From the NCBI GenBank assembly GCA_944328445.1, contig CALVHO010000010.1:1-64000 (forward strand): a DNA stretch of 64,000 bases, given 5' to 3'. Of this stretch, positions 15,480 to 23,895 are shown piece by piece; within the stretch, counting starts at the first letter, position 1; each line of letters begins with the position of its first letter. The notes beneath the pieces are model-generated. The model searched no databases. It was not told where the DNA came from and saw only the letters and a list, made by a program, of their open reading frames with translations. Origin of the DNA: an uncultured Clostridia bacterium (GTDB lineage: Bacteria > Bacillota > Clostridia > Christensenellales > Borkfalkiaceae). The translations under genes and the position numbers were made by a program.

Positions 15480-16787
15480 ATGAAGATCGCTTTTTTGGGG
15501 GCGGGCAGCACCGTATTTGCCAAAAACGTGCTGGGGGACTGCATCTGCACCCCTTCGCTCGGCGCCTTCGACATTGCCCTGTACGACATCGACCGGGACC
15601 GCCTCGACCAGTCGTTCACGATGCTCAACAACATCAACCGCCGCGGCGGGCGCGCCGCCATCGCGAAGTACACAGACCTTGCCGCCGCCCTCGACGGCGC
15701 GGATTTCGTGGTGAACGCGGTCAACGTCGGCGGGTACAAGCCCTGCACCGTGACCGATATCGAGGTACCGAAGCGCTACGGCCTGCGCCAGACCATCGGC
15801 GATACGCTCGGCATCGGCGGCATCTTCCGTTTCCTGCGCACGGCGCCCGTCCTCGACGGCTTTGCCGAGGCGATGCACCGCGCCTGCCCGAAGGCGCTGC
15901 TGCTCAACTACACCAACCCGATGGCCATGATCACGGGGTACTGCATCCGCAAGCTCGGCCTGAATGCCGTCGGCCTGTGCCACAGCGTGCAGTATTGCGT
16001 GGAGGGGCTGTTCAAGACGCTCGGGTTTTCCGAAACGGAGCGGGACGAGGCCCGTTGGGACATCGCGGGCATCAACCACCAGGCCTGGCTGTTGAAGATC
16101 GAGGACGCCGCCGGGCACGACCTGTACCCCGAGATCAAGCGGCGTTCGCTCTCGGGCGAATACGAGGAGCAAAAAAAGTGGGATCTCGTCCGCCACGAGA
16201 TCATGCACCGCTTCGGCTACTACAACACCGAGTCGAGCGAGCACACCGCCGAGTATCTGCCGTACTTCCTCAAAAAGGGGCACCCCGAACTGGTCGAGCG
16301 CTTCCGCATCCCGCTGGACGAATACCTCACCCGCTGCGAAAAGCAGATCGAGGAGTGGGAGGGCATGAAGGAGAAGATCCTTTCCGAGGACATCGAGCAT
16401 ACCCGCACCCGCGAATTTGCATCCTATATCATTGAAGCGGCCGTGACCGACAAGCCCTGCCGCATCCACGGCAACGTGATCAACGGCGGGCTCATCCCCA
16501 ACCTGCCTGCCGAAGCCTGCGTGGAGCTTGCCTGCCTGGTGGACCGCAACGGCGTGCAGCCCGTGCGCCACGCGGCGCTGCCCGAGCAGCTGGCCGCGCT
16601 CAACCGCACCAACATCAACGTGCAGCTTCTGGCCATCGAGGCGGCCTGTTCGCGGCGCAGGGAGGACGTATACCGCGCCGCCTACCTCGACCCGCACACC
16701 GCCGCCGAGCTCACCCTCGACGAGATCCGCGCGCTGTGCGACGACCTGTTCGCCGCGCACGGGAACTGGCTGCCGCAATACCGCTGA
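15480..16787 (+). CDS. Family 4 glycoside hydrolase (alpha-galactosidase/alpha-glucosidase type)
   Basis: GH4 enzymes use NAD and a divalent metal to cleave glycosides by a redox mechanism inside the cell. The 435-aa protein has the N-terminal Rossmann motif KIAFLGAGST, then ALYDID. NAVNVGGY, RQTIGDTLGIGGIFRFLRT and NYTNPMAMIT match the MelA-like branch of GH4, and CHSVQ carries the metal-binding Cys. This branch acts on unphosphorylated alpha-galactosides or related sugars. The start could also be TTG at 15474, which is better spaced from GGAG. It is the first gene of the operon. Confidence 0.92.
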   Translation: MKIAFLGAGSTVFAKNVLGDCICTPSLGAFDIALYDIDRDRLDQSFTMLNNINRRGGRAAIAKYTDLAAALDGADFVVNAVNVGGYKPCTVTDIEVPKRYGLRQTIGDTLGIGGIFRFLRTAPVLDGFAEAMHRACPKALLLNYTNPMAMITGYCIRKLGLNAVGLCHSVQYCVEGLFKTLGFSETERDEARWDIAGINHQAWLLKIEDAAGHDLYPEIKRRSLSGEYEEQKKWDLVRHEIMHRFGYYNTESSEHTAEYLPYFLKKGHPELVERFRIPLDEYLTRCEKQIEEWEGMKEKILSEDIEHTRTREFASYIIEAAVTDKPCRIHGNVINGGLIPNLPAEACVELACLVDRNGVQPVRHAALPEQLAALNRTNINVQLLAIEAACSRRREDVYRAAYLDPHTAAELTLDEIRALCDDLFAAHGNWLPQYR

Positions 16788-16804
16788 GCGCGGAAAGAAC
16801 GCAC

Positions 16805-17695
16805 ATGAACAAGATCCCTCTGATCATCGATACGGATATCGGTTCGGACATTGACGATACCTGGGCCCTGGCAGCCGTGTTCGGCGACGCCGCCTTCGAC
16901 GTCCGCCTCGTCTCCACCGTGTGGGAGGACGTGCATTACAAATGCGCCCTCGTGCGCAAGCTGGCGGCCGCGGCGGGCAGGAGCGTTCCCGTCGTCGCGG
17001 GGGAGGCCACGCCCGTGCAGTGCAGCGCGCAGCGCGCCTGGCTGGAAGGGCCTGTGCCCGCGGCGCCGCTCGATCTGGAAGAGGCCTGGGAGCGGGCGGC
17101 GGGGGAGGGCCCCGTCACCGTGCTCGCGCTGGGGCCGATGACCAACATCGCAAGGGTGCTGCGCGCCCGCCCGCAGCTGGCGGATAAGCTGCGCATCGTC
17201 GCCATGATCGGCGCGGTGTACAAGGGCTACATCAACGAGAGCGCGCCCGCGGCCGAATGCAACGCCGCGCTCGACCCCGCGGCCTTCCGCGCCGTGCTGC
17301 AAAGCGGCGTGCCCGTCACCTGCGCCCCGCTCGATGTCTGCCGCGACTACATCGTCGACGGGCAGGATTTTGCCGCGCTGCGCGCGTCGCGCGCGCCGCT
17401 TGCACGCGCGGTGCTCGAAAATTACGCCGTCTGGCACCGCGATTACAGGGGCGGGGCCATCAAGTACCCGCAGGAAACGAGCTCGGGCATCCTGTACGAC
17501 CTGCTGCCCGTGTTCTACCTGAAATTCCCGCAGGCGTTTTGCGGGCGGCGGCTGAAACTGGCGGTGACCGACGACGGGCGCACGCCCGTGTCGGAGGGCG
17601 GGCAGGAAGCGTATTGCCTGCTCTCGTACGAGGGGCGCGCGGCGTTCACGCGCTATCTTACGGAGTCGTTGACGGGAGGTTTGCATGGAGAATGA
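16805..17695 (+). CDS. Nucleoside hydrolase family protein
   Basis: A 296-aa member of the inosine-uridine nucleoside hydrolase fold, which cleaves N-glycosidic bonds with a bound calcium ion. The N-terminal metal motif DTDIGSDIDD (about 9-18) is complete, and ALGPMTNIARVL is the second family hallmark. Typical members are 310-320 aa, so this one is slightly short. It is embedded between a glycosidase and sugar permeases and overlaps the permease start by 11 nt, so it could act on a sugar derivative rather than a nucleoside. That is a guess from context. Confidence 0.88.
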   Translation: MNKIPLIIDTDIGSDIDDTWALAAVFGDAAFDVRLVSTVWEDVHYKCALVRKLAAAAGRSVPVVAGEATPVQCSAQRAWLEGPVPAAPLDLEEAWERAAGEGPVTVLALGPMTNIARVLRARPQLADKLRIVAMIGAVYKGYINESAPAAECNAALDPAAFRAVLQSGVPVTCAPLDVCRDYIVDGQDFAALRASRAPLARAVLENYAVWHRDYRGGAIKYPQETSSGILYDLLPVFYLKFPQAFCGRRLKLAVTDDGRTPVSEGGQEAYCLLSYEGRAAFTRYLTESLTGGLHGE

Positions 17696-18668
17696 AAGCA
17701 CGCGGGCGGTGACCGTCGTCGGCGAAAAGGCCGCAAAGCGGCTGCGGCGCAGGCGCAGCGCCGTTTCAAAGCTCGGGTTGCGGCACTGGCAGCTGTGGCT
17801 GCTCATCCTGCCCGGGCTCGTATACCTGGTGCTGTTTTGCTATTTGCCGATGTACGGCGTCATCGTCGCCTTTGAAAATTACAGCCCCATCCTCGGCGTG
17901 TTCGGCAGCCCCTGGGTGGGCTGGACCAACTTCCGCTCGCTGTTCAATTCCTACTGGTTCGAGATCATGCTCGTCAACACCCTGGAACTGAGCCTGTACT
18001 CGCTGCCCGTCAATACGATCTTTCCCATCGTTTTAGCCTTCCTGATCAACGAGGTGCGCCATTCCTGGTTCAAAAAGTCGGTGCAGACCATCTCCTACGC
18101 GCCGTACTTTGTTTCGGTCATCGTCACCGTCGGCATGTGCTACACCTTCACCGACGCGGGCTACGGCGTCGTGAACAAGCTCTTCGGGCTGTTCGGTGTG
18201 GAGGCGAAGGACTGGATGTACGAGCCCGCCGCCTTCAACTTCATCTACATCCTGTCGGGGCTGTGGCAGGGCTGCGGCTGGTGGGCCATCATCTACGTGG
18301 CGGCGCTCTCCTCCGTCGACCCCGCGCTGCACGAGGCCGCGACCATCGACGGCGCCGGCCGCTTCAAGCGCATCTGGCACATCAACCTGCCCGCCATCCT
18401 CCCCACGGCCATCATCCTCTTCATCATGGCCATGGGCGGCATCATGAACGTCGGCTTTGAAAAGGCCTTCCTGATGCAGAACTCTTCCAACCTCGTCGCC
18501 TCGGAGATCATCGCCACGTATGCGTACAAGGTCTCCATCGCGGCGACGGGTTACAAAAACTACGGCTTCGGCGCGGCGGTGGGGCTGTTCAATTCGGTCA
18601 TCAACATCGTGCTGCTCCTGGCGGCCAACTTCGGCGCCAAACTTTTAGGCAAGGAATCCCTTTGGTGA
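17685..18668 (+). CDS. Sugar ABC transporter permease, LplB-like
   Basis: A 327-aa inner-membrane permease with six predicted segments beginning at WLLILPGLVYLVLFCYLPMYG. The EAA loop EAATIDGAGRFKRIWHINLP, which contacts the ATPase, is near residues 224-243. The LplB/YtcP group imports complex oligosaccharides in Firmicutes. GGGAGG precedes the ATG, within the end of the nucleoside-hydrolase gene. Its partner permease follows directly, and the binding protein is two genes downstream. Confidence 0.94.
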   Translation: MENESTRAVTVVGEKAAKRLRRRRSAVSKLGLRHWQLWLLILPGLVYLVLFCYLPMYGVIVAFENYSPILGVFGSPWVGWTNFRSLFNSYWFEIMLVNTLELSLYSLPVNTIFPIVLAFLINEVRHSWFKKSVQTISYAPYFVSVIVTVGMCYTFTDAGYGVVNKLFGLFGVEAKDWMYEPAAFNFIYILSGLWQGCGWWAIIYVAALSSVDPALHEAATIDGAGRFKRIWHINLPAILPTAIILFIMAMGGIMNVGFEKAFLMQNSSNLVASEIIATYAYKVSIAATGYKNYGFGAAVGLFNSVINIVLLLAANFGAKLLGKESLW

Positions 18669-18676
18669 GGTGTGCG

Positions 18677-19594
18677 ATGGAACGTGAAGAAGTTTTGCGC
18701 TTGCTGCACAAAAAACCCAAAGTGGCGAAGGCCGACCGCGTGTTCGAGGCCGTCGTGTACACCGTGCTGGCGGTGTGGACGCTGGTGACCATCTACCCCC
18801 TCATCTACGTGCTCTCCTGTTCGATCTCCTCGCCCGAGGACGTGTACATGGGGCGGGTGTTCCTCTTTCCCGCCTCGTTCGACCTCAGCTCCTACGCCAA
18901 GGTGCTGGGCGCGGACATGATCTGGACGGGCTACGCCAATACCATCCTGTACGTCGTGGTCGGCACGCTGATCAGCTGCGCGCTGACGCTGCCCGCGGGC
19001 TACGTGCTCTCCCGCCGCGACTTCCGCCCCCGCGGCGTGCTGATGGGCATTTTCCTGTTCACGATGTATTTCAGCGGCGGCACCATCCCCACCTACCTGG
19101 TGGTGCGCTCGCTGGGGCTCATCAACAACATGTTCGGCTTCATTTTGCCGGGCGCGATGAGCGTGTGGAACGTCATCGTGGTGCGCACGTACATGTCGAC
19201 CTCCATCGCCTGGGAGATCCAGGAGGCGGCCAAGGTGGACGGGGCGGGGGACTTCCGCCTGTTCCTGGTCATCGTGCTGCCCCTGTCCATGCCCATCGTG
19301 GCGGTCATGGTCCTGTTCTACGCCGTCGGGTACTGGAATTCCTATTTCAACGCCCTCCTGTACCTCTCCGACCAGAGCAAATGGCCGTTGCAGATGGTGC
19401 TGCGCGAAGTGCTCATCCGCTCCGATTCTTCCATCGCGGGCGGCGGCGGGGGCAGCCTCATCGACCAGGCCTACATGGCCGAGGCGATCAAGTACACGAC
19501 CATCGTCGTCTCCACCCTGCCCATCCTGTTCATTTACCCGTTCTTGCAGCGGTATTTCATCAAAGGCGTCATGATCGGCAGCGTCAAGGGCTGA
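18677..19594 (+). CDS. Sugar ABC transporter permease, LplC-like
   Basis: A 305-aa permease and second half of the heterodimer. Six hydrophobic segments start at TVLAVWTLVTIYPLIYVLSC, and the EAA loop reads EAAKVDGAGDFRLFLVIVLP. The start was chosen at ATG 18677 with GTGAGG upstream; an in-frame TTG at 18662 overlaps the previous gene. Like other LplABC systems, the locus has no ATPase gene of its own. Confidence 0.94.
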   Translation: MEREEVLRLLHKKPKVAKADRVFEAVVYTVLAVWTLVTIYPLIYVLSCSISSPEDVYMGRVFLFPASFDLSSYAKVLGADMIWTGYANTILYVVVGTLISCALTLPAGYVLSRRDFRPRGVLMGIFLFTMYFSGGTIPTYLVVRSLGLINNMFGFILPGAMSVWNVIVVRTYMSTSIAWEIQEAAKVDGAGDFRLFLVIVLPLSMPIVAVMVLFYAVGYWNSYFNALLYLSDQSKWPLQMVLREVLIRSDSSIAGGGGGSLIDQAYMAEAIKYTTIVVSTLPILFIYPFLQRYFIKGVMIGSVKG

Positions 19595-19633
19595 CCGGTC
19601 CGGAAAAATACAAGCGATAAGGAGGTAACACTA

Positions 19634-21226
19634 TTGAAACGGACGATCAGATTGCTGTGCGTCCTGCTGAGCCTCGTGCTCGCGGGGTGCGTGCTCGCCG
19701 CCTGCGGCGACAAGGGGCGGGGAAAATACGATCCCGATAACTTCATCGCGGATACGTCCAACCCGCAGATCGTGAAGGAAAAGATCACGATCAAGATGTT
19801 TGTACCCAAGCATTCGCTCCATTCTTCGTATGCAGACATGCGCCTGTTCAAGGAGATGGAGGCGATCACCAACATCCACGTGGAATTCGTGGAGGCGAAC
19901 ACCGAAAGCTACGCCGAGCTGCGCGCGACCAGCTGGGAGGATACGTCTATCGACGCCTACCTGTTCTGGAACGACCTGTCCGAGCAGACGACGTACGCCT
20001 CGCTGGGCATGATCCAGCCCATCGGCGAGTACATCGACCAGTACGCGCCCAACTACAAGGCGCTGATGGACGCGGACCCCGAGATCGAAAAGCGCACCAC
20101 CCTTGACGACGGCAAGATCTATTCCTTCGCCTCCCTCAACACGGTGCCGCGCGACCTCACCTTCAAGCAGTTCATCAACCAAGAGTGGCTGGACAACCTC
20201 GATCTGGACATGCCCGAGACCATCGACGAGTTCTACAACGTGCTCGTCGCCTTCAAGACGCAGGACCCCAACGGCAACGGCTTTGCCGACGAGATCCCGC
20301 TCTCTTCCGTCGGCCTCAACCAGACGCGCAACTTCCTGATGAGCGCCTTCGGCTACGTCTCCACGGGCATCGAAGTGGGCGCCGACGGCAAAGTGGTCTT
20401 CGTGCCCACCACCGAAAACTATTGGGAATACATCCAATTCGCCAACAAGCTCTACAACGAGGGCTTGCTCGATCCCGACGTGTTCAGCATGAACGCGGAC
20501 AAGGACCTCGCGCAGAAGGGGAGCCAGGGCATCGTCGGCTGCTTTGACGGCGGCGCGGCCTACCTGATCGTCGGCAACACTTACGACGCGCAGTACACCG
20601 GCCTCAACCCGCTCACGAGCAGCATCAACAGCCAGAAGATGTGGCTCAGCTTCGACAACGAGGTCTCGCCCGATACCATCGTCATCCGCTCCACCTCCCC
20701 GTACGTGAAGGAGATCGTGCGCTGGGTAGACTTCCTGTACTCCGAACTTGGCACGCAGCTCGAATCCTTCGGCAAAGAGGGCGTCGACTGGTCGTGGGAC
20801 GACGAAGAGCACACCAGCTGGACCTTCCACGTGCCCGAGGGGATGGACATCGAGGAGTACCGCGGCACCATCACCCCCAACGTGGGCCTGGGCACCATCC
20901 CGTACTGGGACGGCGACTTCGTGCTCAAAGACAGCACCGTGCAGGTGCAGAACATCAACAAAGCCGTCGACGAGGCGGGGTACATGGACTATCTGAAAGT
21001 TTCCTACCCCAACTCCGTCACCTTCACGGCCGAAGAAGCGGCGGAGCTCTCCACGCTGGAAACGGACATCAACAACCTCGTCGAATCGCGCGAAGTGACG
21101 ATGATCGCGAAAGAGGATCTCACGCGCGCGGACTTCGAAAAATTTGTATCCGACCTCAAAGCGGCGCGCGTCGACCGCTACGTCGAACTGCACCAGATCG
21201 CGTACGACCGCTACATGGCCGATTGA
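19634..21226 (+). CDS. Extracellular solute-binding lipoprotein, LplA-like
   Basis: A 530-aa substrate-binding protein. Residues 1-25 form a lipoprotein signal with overlapping lipoboxes (LAGC and LAAC). The mature part has the family layout: KITIKMFVPKHS at the start, WNDLSEQTTYASLGMIQPIGEY in the first lobe, and DPNGNGFADEIPL in the hinge region. The start is TTG at 19634 with a full AAGGAGGT eight nt upstream. It delivers oligosaccharide to the two permeases encoded just before. The substrate is unknown, but the following GH110-like gene suggests galactose-containing glycans. Confidence 0.94.
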   Translation: MKRTIRLLCVLLSLVLAGCVLAACGDKGRGKYDPDNFIADTSNPQIVKEKITIKMFVPKHSLHSSYADMRLFKEMEAITNIHVEFVEANTESYAELRATSWEDTSIDAYLFWNDLSEQTTYASLGMIQPIGEYIDQYAPNYKALMDADPEIEKRTTLDDGKIYSFASLNTVPRDLTFKQFINQEWLDNLDLDMPETIDEFYNVLVAFKTQDPNGNGFADEIPLSSVGLNQTRNFLMSAFGYVSTGIEVGADGKVVFVPTTENYWEYIQFANKLYNEGLLDPDVFSMNADKDLAQKGSQGIVGCFDGGAAYLIVGNTYDAQYTGLNPLTSSINSQKMWLSFDNEVSPDTIVIRSTSPYVKEIVRWVDFLYSELGTQLESFGKEGVDWSWDDEEHTSWTFHVPEGMDIEEYRGTITPNVGLGTIPYWDGDFVLKDSTVQVQNINKAVDEAGYMDYLKVSYPNSVTFTAEEAAELSTLETDINNLVESREVTMIAKEDLTRADFEKFVSDLKAARVDRYVELHQIAYDRYMAD

Positions 21227-21240
21227 AAGGGGGATAAACC

Positions 21241-23895
21241 ATGAAAAGCAAAGTAAGTAAAAAGCTCCTTGTGTGCTGCTGTGCGCTCCTGCTCGCCGCC
21301 GCTTTGGTCCTCGGGCTGGTGTTCGGCATCCGCAAAGGAGGGGAGGAAGGCGTGAGTCTTGATACATTGATCGGTACGCCCTACGCGCTCGACATGAGCA
21401 ACACGACCACCCTGGACGACCCCGGGCTCAGCAATCCCTGGATCGTCGGCGTGGACGGCGACGCCTACGAATCGGATGCGAGCCGCTACGCGCCGCCCGC
21501 CGACGCGAAGATCGTCAAGGCGGCGGACTACGGCGTGAACGGCGCGGACAAGATGGACGACACCCTCGCGATGGAGGCGGCCGTCGCCGCCGCGCGCGAG
21601 GCCGCGGCGGACGGCAGCGCCGTCATTTTGGAACTGCCCGAAGGCGACCTCGACTTCATCGAGGGCATGAGCGCCGCTCATCCCGATTACGCGGTCGTCG
21701 TCGACGGCATCGACAACCTCACCATCCGCGGCAGCGGCACGGACCTGTACTTTCACGGCACCTTCAAGGCCTTCCACATCACCGATTGCGCCAACTTCCG
21801 CCTGATCGGCGTCAACATCGACTGGGGCCGCGTGCCCTTCTCGATGGGCAAGATCGTGGAGACGGACGGCCGCACCTTCAAGATCAAGGTGGACGAGGGC
21901 TATCCCGTCGACGCCTCGACGCAGGTGATGGGGCTGCTCGAATACAACAGCCGCACCAACGCCCCGCTCTCGGGCGGCAACGACATCTACTACACCGTCG
22001 AATACGTCCGCTACCTCGGCGACCAGACCTTGGAGATCCGTTTCACGCAAACGTACAAGGCCTCGCCCGCGGGCACGACGGTCATCCTGCGCCACCAGAT
22101 CTATTCCTACGACGCCCTGACGGTGCAGCGCTGCGAACAGGCGTACTTCGAGCACGTCAACGTGTACAGCGCGCCCGGCATGGCCTTCATGGGGCAGGAG
22201 AACGAGGACCTGTACTTCAACGACTTCAACGTCATGCTCCGCCCCGGCACGGACAGGCTGATGTCCGTCACGGCCGACGGCATCCACCTGATGGAGACGG
22301 CGGGCGAAGTGGTCGTCACCAACAGCCTCTTTGAAAACTGCGGAGACGACGCCCTCAACGTGCACGGGTTCTATTCCACCCTCAAAGAGGTCAAGGAAGG
22401 CCGCAAGGTCATCCACATCGTAAACGAGCGAGATTACAACTTCGCGCCCGCCGCGGGGGATACGCTGGCCGTCGTCGACAGGGAGACCCTCGTCGAAAAG
22501 GGCACGGTGACGGTGCAGTCCGTGGCGGACGCCGCGGCCGACAACGGATTCGACGTCACGCTCACGGCCGAACTTCCCGCCGGATACGAAACGGGGGACA
22601 TGGTGGTCAACAAGTCGCATGCGGCGCGGGTCACCTTCTCCAACAACATCGTGCGCAACAAGCGCTGCCGCGGCATCCTCATCCAGTCGGAGGCGGGCGG
22701 CGTCGTCGAGCACAACCTCTTCTACAACCTCACCGACGCGGGCATCCTGCTCACTTCGGACACCTCCGAGTGGTACGAGGCGATGCCCACTTCCGACCTG
22801 GTCATCCGCAACAACAAGTTCATCTCCGTCAACCTCAGCGGCGGGGCGCGCGCGGCCATCACGGCCTATTGCTACGGCCCCGACGGCGGCGAAGGCGAGG
22901 CGGGCATCATGCAGAACATCGCGGCCGAAAACAACCTCATCGCCAATTCGGGCTGCGCGGGCGTCATGTACTGCGGCGTTTCGGATAGCTCCTTCACCCA
23001 CAACATCATCGCCAACGTCGGCCTGGTGCAGAACAACGTCGGCGTCATCATGCGCAGGGTCAGCGACGTCTCCATCACCAAAAACCAGGTGCTGGCTTCG
23101 TCGACGGACTTCAACCCCGGCATCGCCGAGGACTGCGAGGACGGCGTGCTGACCGTGGCGGACAACGACGGGCTTTCGGACGCGGACTTCATCGTCACGG
23201 CGGACGTGACCACGACGGACGTTGCCAAAGTCACGGGCGGCGCCATCAACGTCAACGATAAGTCCCTGGCCGATTGGAACGGCATCGGCACCGAGATCGC
23301 CATGGTGGGCGCCTCCAACAACGAACAGGAGGAAGTCACCCTCAACGACAGCGACATCAAGATCAATTCCGTCAAGTTCGCCTGGGACGACAACGGCATC
23401 TACATCGCCTACGACGTGTACGACGACGTGCTCTCGTGGGTGCCCGGAAACTACTGGAACGGCGACGGCGTCGAGATCTTCATGACGCAGAACACGGATT
23501 CTTCCAAAAACCTCTCGGGGTTGAAGGTGGAGGACGACACCTGCATGCAGCTGTTCATGGGCGATGCGTCCTGCGGCGGCTGCCAGGTCGTGGCGGCGCG
23601 CACGAGCCAGGCCATCCTCGACAACGCCGAAAGCATCGTGCTCAGCTTCTGGGTCAAGGACGACAACAAGGGTTACTGCGGCGAGGCGTTCATCCCGTTC
23701 AGCGTCGTGCCCGACATCAAGGCCAAGATCGACGGCGGCGAAGCCATCAGCCTGGCCATCCGCTTTGCCGACAGCGACGCCGACGGCGCATCCCTCATCC
23801 AGATCTCCAACGTCGACGCGCCCGTCGAGCTCAACAAGTACATCCCCAAGCGCATGCCGAAAGTGAAATTCGTTGCGGGAGGTGAACAGCAATGA
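21241..23895 (+). CDS. GH110-like parallel beta-helix protein with C-terminal CBM9/DOMON-like domain
   Basis: An 884-aa cell-surface protein. An N-terminal membrane segment or uncleaved signal lies at residues 9-28. Residues about 80-620 form a right-handed beta-helix with the pattern of GH110 exo-alpha-1,3-galactosidases: SVTADGIHLMETAGEVVVTN followed by ENCGDDALNVHG, where Asp369 and Asp370 fall where GH110 has its catalytic acids. The last 230 residues (IKINSVKFAWDDNGIYIAYD) are like family 9 carbohydrate-binding modules. Known GH110 enzymes remove terminal alpha-1,3-galactose, for instance from blood group B glycans. The assignment is from motif resemblance only. The stop overlaps the next ATG. 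Confidence 0.78.
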   Translation: MKSKVSKKLLVCCCALLLAAALVLGLVFGIRKGGEEGVSLDTLIGTPYALDMSNTTTLDDPGLSNPWIVGVDGDAYESDASRYAPPADAKIVKAADYGVNGADKMDDTLAMEAAVAAAREAAADGSAVILELPEGDLDFIEGMSAAHPDYAVVVDGIDNLTIRGSGTDLYFHGTFKAFHITDCANFRLIGVNIDWGRVPFSMGKIVETDGRTFKIKVDEGYPVDASTQVMGLLEYNSRTNAPLSGGNDIYYTVEYVRYLGDQTLEIRFTQTYKASPAGTTVILRHQIYSYDALTVQRCEQAYFEHVNVYSAPGMAFMGQENEDLYFNDFNVMLRPGTDRLMSVTADGIHLMETAGEVVVTNSLFENCGDDALNVHGFYSTLKEVKEGRKVIHIVNERDYNFAPAAGDTLAVVDRETLVEKGTVTVQSVADAAADNGFDVTLTAELPAGYETGDMVVNKSHAARVTFSNNIVRNKRCRGILIQSEAGGVVEHNLFYNLTDAGILLTSDTSEWYEAMPTSDLVIRNNKFISVNLSGGARAAITAYCYGPDGGEGEAGIMQNIAAENNLIANSGCAGVMYCGVSDSSFTHNIIANVGLVQNNVGVIMRRVSDVSITKNQVLASSTDFNPGIAEDCEDGVLTVADNDGLSDADFIVTADVTTTDVAKVTGGAINVNDKSLADWNGIGTEIAMVGASNNEQEEVTLNDSDIKINSVKFAWDDNGIYIAYDVYDDVLSWVPGNYWNGDGVEIFMTQNTDSSKNLSGLKVEDDTCMQLFMGDASCGGCQVVAARTSQAILDNAESIVLSFWVKDDNKGYCGEAFIPFSVVPDIKAKIDGGEAISLAIRFADSDADGASLIQISNVDAPVELNKYIPKRMPKVKFVAGGEQQ